DNA from: Sphingomonas sp.
GTDB taxonomy: Bacteria; Pseudomonadota; Alphaproteobacteria; Sphingomonadales; Sphingomonadaceae
Length of the DNA: 32,837 nt
Assembly: GCA_019744885.1 (NCBI GenBank)
Contig: JAIETY010000045.1
Span: 1 to 32,837 of the forward strand
Direction of reading: 5' to 3'
Part shown: piece by piece, positions 17,321 through 26,151 of the stretch
Layout: each line of letters opens with the position of its first letter
Position numbering within the stretch: position 1 is the stretch's first letter
The notes under the pieces: model-generated
Told to the model about the DNA's origin: nothing
Databases searched by the model: none
What the model saw: the letters and a program-made list of their open reading frames with translations, nothing else
Position numbers and translations under genes: made by a program

Positions 17321-18139
17321 ATGAGGTTGCTGCTGGTTCTCGCGTTGTTGGTTGCAAGCGCGTCCGCCCTAGCACAAAGATCTCCCCCGCCGGTCGCGAT
17401 CAGCGCCGAGGATCAGGCGCTGGTCGACCGCGCGGCGCGGCGCGGCAAGCTGATCTACGCCTATGATCAGGCGGCGTGGCATGGCACCGACGACGCGATC
17501 GCCAAGGCGCCGGACCTCGGCCCCAAGATCGGCGGCTGGGTGGTCGATGGCCCGCCCGAGGCAACCGAGTTTCTATTTTTCGACAAGGATCCCGCCAGCC
17601 CGCACATGCTCTACATCGCTCGCTTTCGCGACAATAAGCTGATCGACGGGCATGCGCTGAGCGACACCGACGATCGCACCATCAGCTCGTCGCGTCTGAA
17701 ACTTATCGCTGCGCTCAACACCGCGCGCGATGCGGCCCGCGCCGCGCGCATCGGCAATTGCAGCGACAAGCCCTTCAACACGGTCGTTTTGCCGCCCGAG
17801 ACACCCGGCGGACCGACGCTCGTCTATTTCCTGACGCCACAGGCGACTAACGATGCGATTCCGATGGGCGGCCATTACTTGATCGAAGTTGCCACCGACG
17901 GGACGGCAGGCGCACCAGTGCCGTTCGCGAAAAGCTGTATCGCCCTGCCGACCAACCAGGCGAATTCCGCAGCGATGTGGATTACCCATCTGTTGACGCC
18001 GGTGCCGACCGAAATTCATGTCTTCACGTCGCTGTCAGCACGGCTGCCGCTGTTCGTCGGCACCACACAAAACCAGCTTTTATGGTCGGTTAACGGCACA
18101 GAGATTGTCGCGACCGGTAAGCTCGACGACAAGAACTGA
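17321..18139 (+). CDS. Exported protein of unknown function
   Basis: A 272-residue protein with a signal peptide (1-18, cut after ALA). The mature part has two Cys (in GNCSDKPF and KSCIALP) that could form a disulfide. The patterns GHYLIEVATDG and PFAKSCIALP near 185-215 look like a conserved sheet core, but I do not recognise a named family. The start codon lies three bases after the T run of the metK terminator and uses GGAG inside it. The next gene follows after 35 bases, so the two are probably co-transcribed. Confidence 0.75.
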   Translation: MRLLLVLALLVASASALAQRSPPPVAISAEDQALVDRAARRGKLIYAYDQAAWHGTDDAIAKAPDLGPKIGGWVVDGPPEATEFLFFDKDPASPHMLYIARFRDNKLIDGHALSDTDDRTISSSRLKLIAALNTARDAARAARIGNCSDKPFNTVVLPPETPGGPTLVYFLTPQATNDAIPMGGHYLIEVATDGTAGAPVPFAKSCIALPTNQANSAAMWITHLLTPVPTEIHVFTSLSARLPLFVGTTQNQLLWSVNGTEIVATGKLDDKN

Positions 18140-18174
18140 CGACGAATGCCCCTCAGGTTGCGGAGATATGCGCC

Positions 18175-19245
18175 ATGCGACTGCTCGCCTTGTTCCTTGC
18201 GCTCACCCTCACGCCCACGCTCGCCCCGGCACAAGCGCCCGGGGAGGTGCGGCTTGCAGCCAACAAACCCTATCGCCACAAGCCGACCGGTCTGCTGATC
18301 CCCGTCTCGATCGACGGATTGCCGCGCACCCGCGTCGTGGCTTGGGAAGCCGACACCGACGAAGCAGTCAATTTCCAGTCCGCAGATGGCCGCGAAGCGA
18401 TCAGCATCTACATCTTCCGTAACGTCACCGGCGCCATTCCGGTTTGGTATGACCGGACAGCATGGGTAATCGGTCACCGCGACCTTTATGGCGGCGCGAC
18501 AGCGGTCGTGCCTCCCGCCGCGTTCGTCCCGCCGCAACAGCGCAATGCGAGCGCGCTGATCGGCAGCTACCGCCCCGGAAAGGGGCCGTTCAAGTCGACC
18601 GGAGCGGCCTATGTTCCGATTGGCCCCGAATGGTATGTCTCGGTCCGCTATTCGTCGGCGTCGCTCGCGCCCGAAGCGCTCGACGCCCGTTTGCGCAGCG
18701 TCATCGCCGCGATTGAGTGGCCGCGCAAGATCGAGCCGCAACCCGATGCGGCACCCGTTGCGGACTGCGGCCAGCCGCTGGTCACGAGCGGCGAGGCCCA
18801 GGTGGCGACCGGCGACAAATTGGGCGCGTCCGCACTATTCGGGGGGCTGATGGCTAGTGCCGCGCGTGACGACAAAAAGAAGATGAACGCGATCGACCCG
18901 CCCGTTGTCTGGTGTCGCGATACCGGCACCTATGCGGGACTTGAGGCGCATGGCGTCTATCGTCCGGTCGGGACCAGCGATCGCTATTTGATCGCATTTC
19001 AAGACGCAGGGCGCGGGCTATGGGTCGGACCAGACGAATTGGCTGCGCTTATTGACAAAGATGCGTCGCCATCGTGGAGCCTCGCGGTGGTGGGCATCGC
19101 CGACACAACCCAATACGCAAATCGCGATCGGCTGCCCCCGCCGACACAAGCGCTCGCCATTTCGAACAAGGAACAATTCACGTCCAAGGCCACGACCTGG
19201 GGCAAGAAGCGCAACGTCACGATTGGGGAAGGCGCGCTGAAATAG
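18175..19245 (+). CDS. Exported protein of unknown function
   Basis: A 356-residue protein with a signal peptide (about 1-20, cut near APAQA). Residues 40-180 alternate hydrophobic and polar and contain several aromatic strands (ISIYIFRN, AWVIGHRDLYGG, WYVSVRYSS). Two Cys occur in ADCGQPL and VVWCRDTG. I do not recognise the family. It lies 35 bases after the other exported protein, with GGAG before ATG 18175. The tail is Lys-rich. Probably periplasmic. Confidence 0.72.
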   Translation: MRLLALFLALTLTPTLAPAQAPGEVRLAANKPYRHKPTGLLIPVSIDGLPRTRVVAWEADTDEAVNFQSADGREAISIYIFRNVTGAIPVWYDRTAWVIGHRDLYGGATAVVPPAAFVPPQQRNASALIGSYRPGKGPFKSTGAAYVPIGPEWYVSVRYSSASLAPEALDARLRSVIAAIEWPRKIEPQPDAAPVADCGQPLVTSGEAQVATGDKLGASALFGGLMASAARDDKKKMNAIDPPVVWCRDTGTYAGLEAHGVYRPVGTSDRYLIAFQDAGRGLWVGPDELAALIDKDASPSWSLAVVGIADTTQYANRDRLPPPTQALAISNKEQFTSKATTWGKKRNVTIGEGALK

Positions 19246-19354
19246 GCGTCGACGGGCGCATTTGGCACACCCATATCCCGGCTGCATTCCCCCACCCCCA
19301 CGCTTGCCCCATCCCGCCCTTCGCCATAACCTCACCCCCGGGGAGGCGAACGCA

Positions 19355-19729
19355 ATGCGCAGAGTGACCTTGGCGGGATTGATCATGCTGGCCGGGTGCG
19401 ACGGCTTTGTCGGGCCGCGCGCGCCGGGCGCGGCTTGCCCTGAAATCAGCCCCACGCGCTTTGCCGAACTGGTCGCCGGGGGCGCGACGCAGGGCGAAGC
19501 GACGATCAGCGCCGATGGCACCTCATCGATCGTCATCGGCCCCGGCGTGGTGCACTGCGCGAGCGGCCCGCTGCCGCGCGCGTGCCGCCGCCCCAATGAC
19601 TTCGTCATCCGCTACGTCCTCGCCGATCGGTCGCGTGTGCAGGTCCATGTCCCTGCCGGATCGCAATATCGCCTCCGCGCCGGTGCCCGCCCCACCACCT
19701 GCGAGATCGTCGCACCGCCCCGCGCCTGA
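19355..19729 (+). CDS. Small lipoprotein of unknown function
   Basis: A 124-residue protein with a lipoprotein signal: MRR, a hydrophobic stretch and a LAGC lipobox with C15 as the lipidated residue. Four more Cys (in AACPE, VHCAS, RACRR and TTCEI) suggest two disulfides in the mature protein. The family is not recognised. ATG 19355 has GGGAGG eight bases upstream; in-frame sequence before it is Pro/His-rich and non-coding in character. It closes the group of three exported proteins between metK and trmB. Confidence 0.75.
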   Translation: MRRVTLAGLIMLAGCDGFVGPRAPGAACPEISPTRFAELVAGGATQGEATISADGTSSIVIGPGVVHCASGPLPRACRRPNDFVIRYVLADRSRVQVHVPAGSQYRLRAGARPTTCEIVAPPRA

Positions 19730-20004
19730 GGGCTATTGCGTCCGCGCGGGGGTCGGCGACGGCGCGATGCCGCGTCAGAATGCCCGCTTCCAATGTCGGA
19801 AAACCGGTGCGACGATCGCTCCAACAGCTCTTTGACAATCGAATCCGCGAACGCGCGATCAGCCCGTGCGCCGTTGGGGCACGCCTCGCACTTCCCGCTG
19901 AGGATGGCCTACCCCCCTGCGATGGTCATAACCTTTGACACCTTTCGCGCCACGCGCCGTCCCCCGACTGGACTTTCGCGCGCGCGCCGTTACCGGCCAG
20001 CGCC

Positions 20005-20685
20005 ATGAATGATCCAACGACGATCCGCCGCCTCTACGGCCGCCGCGCGGGGCACAAGTTGCGGCAGGGGCAGGCCGCGCTGATCGAGGAGCTCCTCCCG
20101 CAAGTCGCGGTGCCCGAAGACGGCGCGCTATCGCCAGAGCGGCTGTTCGGCGACGCGCGCCCGATGCAGCTCGAAATCGGCTTCGGCGCGGGCGAGCATC
20201 TGGCGGGACAGGCAAGCGCGCATCCCGATCATGGCTTTATCGGCTGCGAGCCCTTTCTCAACGGCGTGGTCGGGGCGCTCAACCATATCCGCGACGGCGC
20301 GCTGGCGAACGTGCGGCTGCACATGGGCGATGCGCTCGGCGTGATCGAACGCCTGCCCGATGCGAGCCTTGAGCGCGTCTATCTGCTCCACCCCGATCCC
20401 TGGCCCAAGGCGCGCCACGCCAAGCGGCGGATGGTCAATCCCGGCCCGCTCGACCTGATCGCGGCCAAGCTCAAACCCGGCGGCGAGTTCCGGCTCGGCA
20501 CCGACGACCCCACTTATTGCCGCTGGGCGATGATGGTGATGCGCACGCGGCGCGACTTCGTCTGGCAGGCGGCCTCGGCGGCCGATTTCCTCACCCGCCC
20601 CGCCGACTGGCCGCAAACCCGCTACGAAGCCAAGGCGCGACGGCAGGGGCATGAAGTGTGGTACTTCCGGTTTAGGCGAAAATAG
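20005..20685 (+). CDS. trmB: tRNA (guanine-N7-)-methyltransferase
   Basis: A 226-residue SPOUT-unrelated class I methyltransferase that forms m7G46 in tRNA. Motif I is EIGFGAGEHL (about 56-65), and the TrmB-specific LHPDPWPKARHAKRR (about 128-142) and RLGTDDPTYCRW are present, as is a full C-terminal strand ending YFRFRRK. The 275-bp gap upstream holds TTGACA hexamers at 19832 and 19935 but no clear -10. The gene is intact, but an integrase gene starts 130 bases after its stop, so its 3' end or the adjacent DNA is a candidate integration site. Confidence 0.95.
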   Translation: MNDPTTIRRLYGRRAGHKLRQGQAALIEELLPQVAVPEDGALSPERLFGDARPMQLEIGFGAGEHLAGQASAHPDHGFIGCEPFLNGVVGALNHIRDGALANVRLHMGDALGVIERLPDASLERVYLLHPDPWPKARHAKRRMVNPGPLDLIAAKLKPGGEFRLGTDDPTYCRWAMMVMRTRRDFVWQAASAADFLTRPADWPQTRYEAKARRQGHEVWYFRFRRK

Positions 20686-20814
20686 GTCAAAGACTTATTT
20701 TTTAAAAATCCCTAAAACCAATGTGTTATCTACGAAATTGCACGCTGCACTATCCGGCGATTTCCGCGATGGTGATTGCACGGTGCTTACTTTTGCGGTA
20801 CACGAGGTATTGCA
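20686..20814 (+). promoter_or_regulatory. Integrase leader and possible attachment region
   Basis: The 129 bases between trmB and the integrase begin with an AT-rich stretch (about 20692-20735) that contrasts with both neighbours. Two copies of TTGCACG(C/G)TGC, at 20738 and 20776, lie 38 bases apart in direct orientation. Short direct repeats beside an integrase gene can be integrase arm sites or operators. The RBS GAGG lies at 20804-20807. Confidence 0.35.
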
Positions 20815-22023
20815 ATGGCGACCGGCAGGATCAGCAAACGAACGCTTGATGCGTTCCAATCGAGCGGGGTGACCGGCTTCCTTTGGGATGAAGATCTCAG
20901 GGGGTTCGGGGTCAGGGTCGCAGCATCCGGAGCGGCGTCCTACGTCATACAGTTCCGGATGGGCGGGCGCGAATCACCGACGCGCCGCTACACCATTGGA
21001 GCCAATGGCTCGCCTTGGACCCCTGCTACGGCTCGCGAGGAGGCCGTCCGCCTCCTTATTCTCGTCGCTCGCGGCATTGACCCGATGGAGGAAGACAAGA
21101 AGCGGCGCCGGGAGGCGGTCGATCTCGCCTTCTCGAAGTATGCCGATAGCTTCAGTGCTGCGTGCAAGGGCAAGGGTTGGAAGACCCTAGTCAACCGGTC
21201 CATCCGGCTTCACCTAAAGCCCGTCTTCGGCAACAAGCCGTTGCCGACCATCACGAGGTCGGACGTGGTCGCCGTCTTCGACCGAATGCCAGACGAGCAG
21301 ACTGCAAATAAGCGGAATGTGTTCGCTGTCCTTCGCCGCCTGTTCAAATGGGCGGTCAGCCGCGGTGACATCCTGCATAGCCCGATGGAGGGGATGGAAA
21401 CCCCGCCACCCGTCAAGCCGCGGGACCGCTGGCTCCTCGATGCCGAACTCAAGCAAATCTGGGAACAAGCTCCAAAGACGCACCGATGCTTTGGCCCGAT
21501 CGTCCGGCTGCTGATCGTGACCGGCCAGCGCCGGGAAGAGGTGACCGGGCTGTACTGGGACGAATTGGACCGCGAGACTCGCGAGTGGCGACTGCCGAGC
21601 CACCGGACCAAGAATGGCGAGCCGAGCACCGTGCCACTGAACGATTTGGCGATCGCAGAACTAGATTTGGTCGCACAGGGCGAGAAGTGGCCCAAGCATG
21701 GGCGCGTCTTTCCGACTTCCACCGGCGCCGGCTTTACTGGCTATGCCAAGGGCAAGGATAAACTCGATCGGTTGATTGGCGAGTCATATGGGCGGCCCCT
21801 CCCACCCTGGCGGCTACATGATCTTCGACGCACTTTGGCCACCGGCTTTCAGCGGCTCGGCGTTCGATTCGAAGTTACCGAAGCAGTCTTAAACCATGTT
21901 GGGGGCTCAAGAGCAGGGGTCGCTGGTATCTATCAGCGGCACGATTGGAGAGAAGAAAAGCGCGAGGCCCTTCACGCTTGGGGCGTCCATATTGCTGGAG
22001 TGCTCAGCAGCGCGGCGCATTGA
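20815..22023 (+). CDS. Tyrosine recombinase / integrase
   Basis: A 402-residue integrase of the P4/phage-like tyrosine recombinase family, which would insert and excise the element. The N-terminal arm-binding domain (about 1-100, with FLWDEDLRGFGVRV typical) is followed by a core-binding SAM-like domain (about 105-195) and the catalytic domain. Active-site residues are all visible: R239 in TGQRREE, H335 and R338 in HDLRRT, H361 in LNHVGG and the nucleophile Y373 in GIYQRHD. ATG 20815 has GAGG seven bases upstream. It converges on the helicase gene, 10 bases away. By sequence the enzyme is complete. Confidence 0.94.
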   Translation: MATGRISKRTLDAFQSSGVTGFLWDEDLRGFGVRVAASGAASYVIQFRMGGRESPTRRYTIGANGSPWTPATAREEAVRLLILVARGIDPMEEDKKRRREAVDLAFSKYADSFSAACKGKGWKTLVNRSIRLHLKPVFGNKPLPTITRSDVVAVFDRMPDEQTANKRNVFAVLRRLFKWAVSRGDILHSPMEGMETPPPVKPRDRWLLDAELKQIWEQAPKTHRCFGPIVRLLIVTGQRREEVTGLYWDELDRETREWRLPSHRTKNGEPSTVPLNDLAIAELDLVAQGEKWPKHGRVFPTSTGAGFTGYAKGKDKLDRLIGESYGRPLPPWRLHDLRRTLATGFQRLGVRFEVTEAVLNHVGGSRAGVAGIYQRHDWREEKREALHAWGVHIAGVLSSAAH

Positions 22024-22033
22024 TCGGCACGAT

Positions 22034-23353
22034 TTACAAATCCTTCAAGAACTCCGATCCGGGCGCAATCCCGGTGATGAGCAGGCGATCTCTCGCACGA
22101 GTACATGCCACGTAGAGCAACTGACGTTCCGTCTCGTAGATGTCATCCAACTCGCCCTCGTCCGCGGCATCCTCGATCCGCGATTGCAGCGGCAGCGAAT
22201 CTTCATCACATGCCACCACTGCAACGGCTCTGAATTCCAACCCCTTGGCCAAATGCATCAGAGCGACGGTAGCCGCTGAGTCTACCCCTGCCAGTTGCGC
22301 AGCTTTGCGAGCCCGACCGATTGAAGCCGGATCGCGAACGAATATCCCGATTTCAGCTGGGGCAACGCCTTCCGAGATTGCACCCTCGATGAATTTCGCC
22401 ACCGCAGCAATTTCGGCATCATAGGAATCGAGAATGCTGACGACCGGAGCGGGCCCGTCAAACAAAGAGACCGTCCCGTCGCGGTCCTCCTGATTGCCAT
22501 CGGGGTCTCGCAACGCGCCAGGCAGCAGACCATCAGCCATTCCTCTAATTTGACGAGAGGTTCGATAGCAGACCTTGAGCGTGGAAGAGCGACCCCGAAC
22601 GTCGATACCCAGTGCCTTCCAAGAGAATGGATGCTGGAAAATGCGTTGACCAAGGTCGCCTGCAAAGAACAATGCATCAGCATGGCCAGGTGTAATCGCG
22701 GAGAGGCAAACAAGCTCGGCAGGGCCAAGATCCTGTGCCTCATCGACGATGATTGCGCCGAACGGCTTATCCGTCCGCACCCGATAGTCGGCCGCCACCT
22801 GGCGGTAGACGGCAGCGCGCGTAAACAAGCCACGCGAAGACAATGCGAAACGAACGCGGTCAAAGACCGACCATAACCGCTCCCTTTGCTTCGGCCCCAA
22901 AGGACTGCGGCGGCCGAGACGAGGAACCTGAGCATAGGCTTCGAGCCCGTCGATCCCCCACGCATCAACAACATTGGTCCATTCGGACAGCAGGAAGCGA
23001 TCAGAAAAACCGCGCACGTCGGCTTCCGCGGCGGCGTTGGCGATAATTTCAGCCAATGCATCTGCGCCCACAATGCGCGGCCGACGTCCGGTCGACAGCT
23101 GGAACAGCTCATCGGCTACATTCGCCCAATCACTTACTGTGATTCGCGGGACGATACCGCCGGCTTCAGGAGCCAGCACCTTGACCTTACTGACCAGTTC
23201 GCGAGCCAAGGGCTCGGAAAACGTGGCAAGCAAAATACGGCGGGCTGGATCAGTGCGGGCCAGTCGCACGGCTCGGTGTAGGGCGACGACAGTCTTGCCG
23301 GTACCGGCGGAGCCGGAAACCCGTGCTGGTCCATCGAAGCTGCGCTCGACCAT
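22034..23353 (-). pseudogene. 5'-truncated UvrD/Rep-type helicase gene
   Basis: The open frame encodes 439 residues that hold a superfamily 1 helicase core: Walker A GSAGTGKT (14-21), DEAQD (204-208), CYRTSRQI, HLAKGLEF and ERQLLYVACTRARDRLL (motif VI, about 408-424). Family members usually have a further N-terminal region of about 200-300 residues. Here, reading upstream of the ATG, similarity to the family (HPSQRAMVE) continues to about 23371. An in-frame TAG follows at 23386-23384, and the DNA becomes traG sequence on the other strand. So the gene is cut by a junction near 23372-23378. The remaining core might still be made from ATG 23353, so loss of function is likely rather than certain. 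Confidence 0.75.
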
Positions 23354-23373
23354 CGCGCGCTGAGAAGGATGCC

Positions 23374-23937
23374 CTCGGCACCGCTACCGAAATGAAGGCG
23401 ATGCGCAACTACGCCGGGCACCGTCTTTCGCCATGGCTCGGCCATTTGATGGTGTCGCGATCGGAGACGGCTCGGCCCCTGCTGACTCCGGGCGAGATCA
23501 TGCAGCTTCCACCCGCTGACGAGATCGTCATGGTTGCCGGCATCCCGCCGATCCGAGCCAAGAAGGCGCGCTATTTCGAGGATGCCCGGTTCAAGGAGCG
23601 CCTGTTTTCGCCACCTGCCTTGGCCGCACCATAGCAGGCTCAGCCAGACGACTGGACCAGTTTGCCGCTGCCAGCGCAGCCTGCGACTGCCGAGACATCG
23701 ATGGCCAATGCGAGCGAGGACGACGATCCGACCGATTCAGAGCACCGCCACCAGCCCGAGCTGAGTTTGACCCAGCCTTTCGCGAGCCGACCGCCCATCG
23801 CCAACGAGTTCGAGATCGACGGCGATCACAACGACGAGGGCGATGAGCTGCCCGCGAGGAACCGGGCGCTGACCGGGATCATGCAGAACGTTGCTCGGCA
23901 AGCCTCGCTCGATTTTGGCGATGGGATGGAGATCTGA
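23374..23937 (+). pseudogene. traG: traG (type IV coupling protein) remnant
   Basis: Only the last part of a VirD4/TraG-type coupling protein remains, starting in frame at about 23374 with TATEMKAMRNYAGHRLSP and running through APWLGH-like, TPGEIMQLPPADEIVMVAG and IRAKKARYFEDARF segments typical of ICE TraG C termini. The ATPase core with its Walker boxes is missing. An in-frame TAG at 23632-23634, one C-to-T change from CAG, interrupts the frame. After it the same frame continues through an acidic tail to the true TGA at 23935-23937, ending ARQASLDFGDGMEI. The copG start follows three bases later, the normal spacing. Identification rests on memory of the family. Confidence 0.8.
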
Positions 23938-23940
23938 CCC

Positions 23941-24402
23941 ATGACCATCCGCAAGAAGAAGACGCAGATTTCCGTCTATCTCGATCCCGATGTCATAGCG
24001 ATGCTGGCCGATTACGCCGCGCGCCGCAGCCATTCCCAATCTCTAGTCGCCGAAGCTGCTATAGCCTCGTTCCTATCGCCCGACGCCGCCGATCGCCGCG
24101 AAGCCGCGCTCGCCAAGCGACTCGACCAGATTGATCGTCGGATGGCGCGGATGGAGCGCGATACGGGCATCGCTATCGAGACCTTGGCGGTTTTCATCCG
24201 ATTCTGGCTGGCGACAACGCCCGCGCTGCCAGAGCCAGCGGCGCAAGCAGCCCGGGCTAAAGCCGGGGAGCGCTACGACGCCTTCGTCATGGCACTTGGT
24301 CGGAGGCTGGCCAAAGGACCAAAGCTGCGACAGGAAATCCCAGAGGACAGCATGGGTGAAGGCGGCAGTGCTTTACCTTCGCAGCCGCTCAAAACGGAAT
24401 GA
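23941..24402 (+). CDS. CopG/ribbon-helix-helix-like transfer protein
   Basis: A 153-residue protein with an N-terminal ribbon-helix-helix (about 7-46: KTQISVYLDPDVIAMLADYAARRSHS with a strand then two helices). The rest is helical and basic. In ICEs of this type a CopG-like gene sits between traG and trbB and may regulate the trb genes or assist the relaxosome; that role is inferred from position. ATG 23941 lies three bases after the traG stop, as expected for one operon. Its last 14 bases overlap the end of the reverse-strand cargo gene, so cargo insertion may have shortened or replaced its tail. Confidence 0.82.
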   Translation: MTIRKKKTQISVYLDPDVIAMLADYAARRSHSQSLVAEAAIASFLSPDAADRREAALAKRLDQIDRRMARMERDTGIAIETLAVFIRFWLATTPALPEPAAQAARAKAGERYDAFVMALGRRLAKGPKLRQEIPEDSMGEGGSALPSQPLKTE

Positions 24403-24835
24403 CCCCACTGCGGAAGGCGACAACGACTTCTGACCGATCCACGAAATCCCGCCTGTTTTCGATGTTCCAGTCAGGAAAAGAGTGGAACAACGGATCAGCG
24501 AGAACGCCGATCTTGGGCGTGTGGCCGGCAAACTGGTGGGCGGTCAGATCATAGTTCCAGTCGCCTACCATAACCCAGAAATGATGCTCATATCCGCAAG
24601 CCTTGGAGCCCTTGATTATCCGAACATTATCGAGCCGATATTTCTCTTCGAGGAGGTAGGTCAGGACGAGGGACGCGCTCTCGCAGCAATTCTGCGGGTA
24701 GGAATATCCGAAGGGGTAGTCGAAGATCCTCTCGAGCCTGTTCCGCTCAAGGAATGCCAACAACTTGGTCGTGGAACCGTCGATGTCGGTTTTGCGGACC
24801 TTGGCGTTCGCCCTGTTTTCGAGACCTGCACTCAA
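24389..24835 (-). CDS. Papain/transglutaminase-like protein downstream of hipA
   Basis: A 148-residue protein with a possible Cys-His-Asp triad: C50 or C51 in YPQNCCESAS at the start of a helix, H84 or H85 in YEHHFWVMV, and D96 in WNYDLTAHQF. This order and spacing, with a Tyr-Pro before Cys and D-(I/L)-T-A-x-Q-F after the His strand, match small transglutaminase/papain-fold proteins. TTG 24835 is the best start, in a TTGA overlap with the hipA stop, so it is probably co-translated with hipA. The local GC is near 50%, lower than the neighbours. No function is assigned; a role with HipA is only suggested by the coupling. Confidence 0.65.
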   Translation of the reverse strand: MSAGLENRANAKVRKTDIDGSTTKLLAFLERNRLERIFDYPFGYSYPQNCCESASLVLTYLLEEKYRLDNVRIIKGSKACGYEHHFWVMVGDWNYDLTAHQFAGHTPKIGVLADPLFHSFPDWNIENRRDFVDRSEVVVAFRSGVIPF

Positions 24836-26151
24836 AGCTGCGGCGTTCCATCGACATAGCCTTCGAACGCATAGTCGTTGAGAAACTGGCGGCGCCACAG
24901 ATAGCCGCGATCGACCTCGCTCAGTTCGGCTTCATCGCAAATGGCACCCCACAATCCGGTGATCGTCGTGATCTGGTGGTCGATCAAATCGCGGGCATCC
25001 CGGTCGCTGATTAAGAAGTTCGGCGCCGAGAGGCGGCAGGTTTCCAGAAGGCTGCGCTTGTCCTCGCCGTTCACCAGCATCGCCTGGTTGGCCTCCCGGC
25101 CGTTACGCGGCTGCGGGCATATGTCGTAGGCCTGGGTCAGCGAGAGAAGGGCGCCATCCCAGAACGCCGCATGGTTGCGGGCATGGTCGTCCGTATTGCC
25201 CGTCAGCACATTGAAGACCAACCGGCCGAACAGTTCGCGCAGTGTAGCTTGCGGATCGGTGAAGCGCGCGCGCACCATTTCCGCGAGATCGACGTAGCTC
25301 GCGTAGCGGGCCTGCATTTCGCCAAGTCCGAACATCGTCAGAGCAGAGACCATTGCGCGGCGCGTCCAGCCAGTTCCGTTCCATTCGCGATCGAAACGGC
25401 GCACCAGAAGCCCATCCTTGCCGCTGGCCTTGGCAAGCCGGACAGGTGCGACGTTCAGCCCCGCTTCTGCTGCCAGACGCATGGCAACGAACTCCGCCTT
25501 CACGACGGCCATGGTGTCGTTGGTCGCCGAGAATTTGGCGATGAACTTGTCTGCGCCGTCCTGGATCAAGGCTTTGGGGCGTGCCCCGCCGATGGAGCTG
25601 CCATGGAACAGCGCCTTTTCGAGAGCCGGGGGAATGGGTTCACCTCGCTCCACCCGTTCGGCTGCTTCCAGAAGTTCCTCGAGCGTTGCATTTTCCTGCT
25701 CGCGCGGCTGGAATCTATCCGCTGACGTCTGGAAATCGAGCGCACCGATGCGGTCGGAACCAGAATTGAGCATGAAGGTCAGCTCGTCGAAATCGACGTT
25801 GTGCGCTGCCTCGCCGCGCAGACCCGTCAGCCGATTGATGATGACCCGGCGCCCCCACGCGTCAGGCGCACCGTCCCGCAAGCACCCGGCCATTTCAAGC
25901 GGGGCGTTGGGCGCTATTCTGCCGCGCTGGAGAGGCAACTCCGGCGCATAGAGGGGTATGGCGTCGGCGCGCTCCAGATAGGAACGACCATAGTTGAAAG
26001 CATAAAGTCCGCCATCCAGCTCGATCCGCCCGGCAATGACAGGCTCGAGCGCGCCCGGTAGCCATATCCACACGAAAGCTTCGGTGGCTGGTGGGACAGG
26101 ACCTTGGGCAGCGCGAGCTGCCGCAGCGTGCTGGGGTCGGTCAGAAGTCAT
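24832..26151 (-). CDS. hipA: HipA-family serine/threonine kinase toxin
   Basis: A 439-residue HipA-like kinase. E. coli HipA phosphorylates glutamyl-tRNA synthetase and halts growth; the target of this one is unknown. An N-terminal Couple_hipA-like subdomain (about 25-120) precedes the kinase core. The Gly-rich ATP loop is GSSIGGARPK (184-193), the ATP-contacting Lys is in KFIAKF (202-207), the catalytic motif TDDHARN supplies D321 and N326, and D343 in AYDICP is the likely second metal ligand. All active-site positions are present. It overlaps hipB by 11 bases and the small downstream gene by four. The gene reads against the surrounding transfer operon. Confidence 0.92.
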   Translation of the reverse strand: MTSDRPQHAAAARAAQGPVPPATEAFVWIWLPGALEPVIAGRIELDGGLYAFNYGRSYLERADAIPLYAPELPLQRGRIAPNAPLEMAGCLRDGAPDAWGRRVIINRLTGLRGEAAHNVDFDELTFMLNSGSDRIGALDFQTSADRFQPREQENATLEELLEAAERVERGEPIPPALEKALFHGSSIGGARPKALIQDGADKFIAKFSATNDTMAVVKAEFVAMRLAAEAGLNVAPVRLAKASGKDGLLVRRFDREWNGTGWTRRAMVSALTMFGLGEMQARYASYVDLAEMVRARFTDPQATLRELFGRLVFNVLTGNTDDHARNHAAFWDGALLSLTQAYDICPQPRNGREANQAMLVNGEDKRSLLETCRLSAPNFLISDRDARDLIDHQITTITGLWGAICDEAELSEVDRGYLWRRQFLNDYAFEGYVDGTPQL

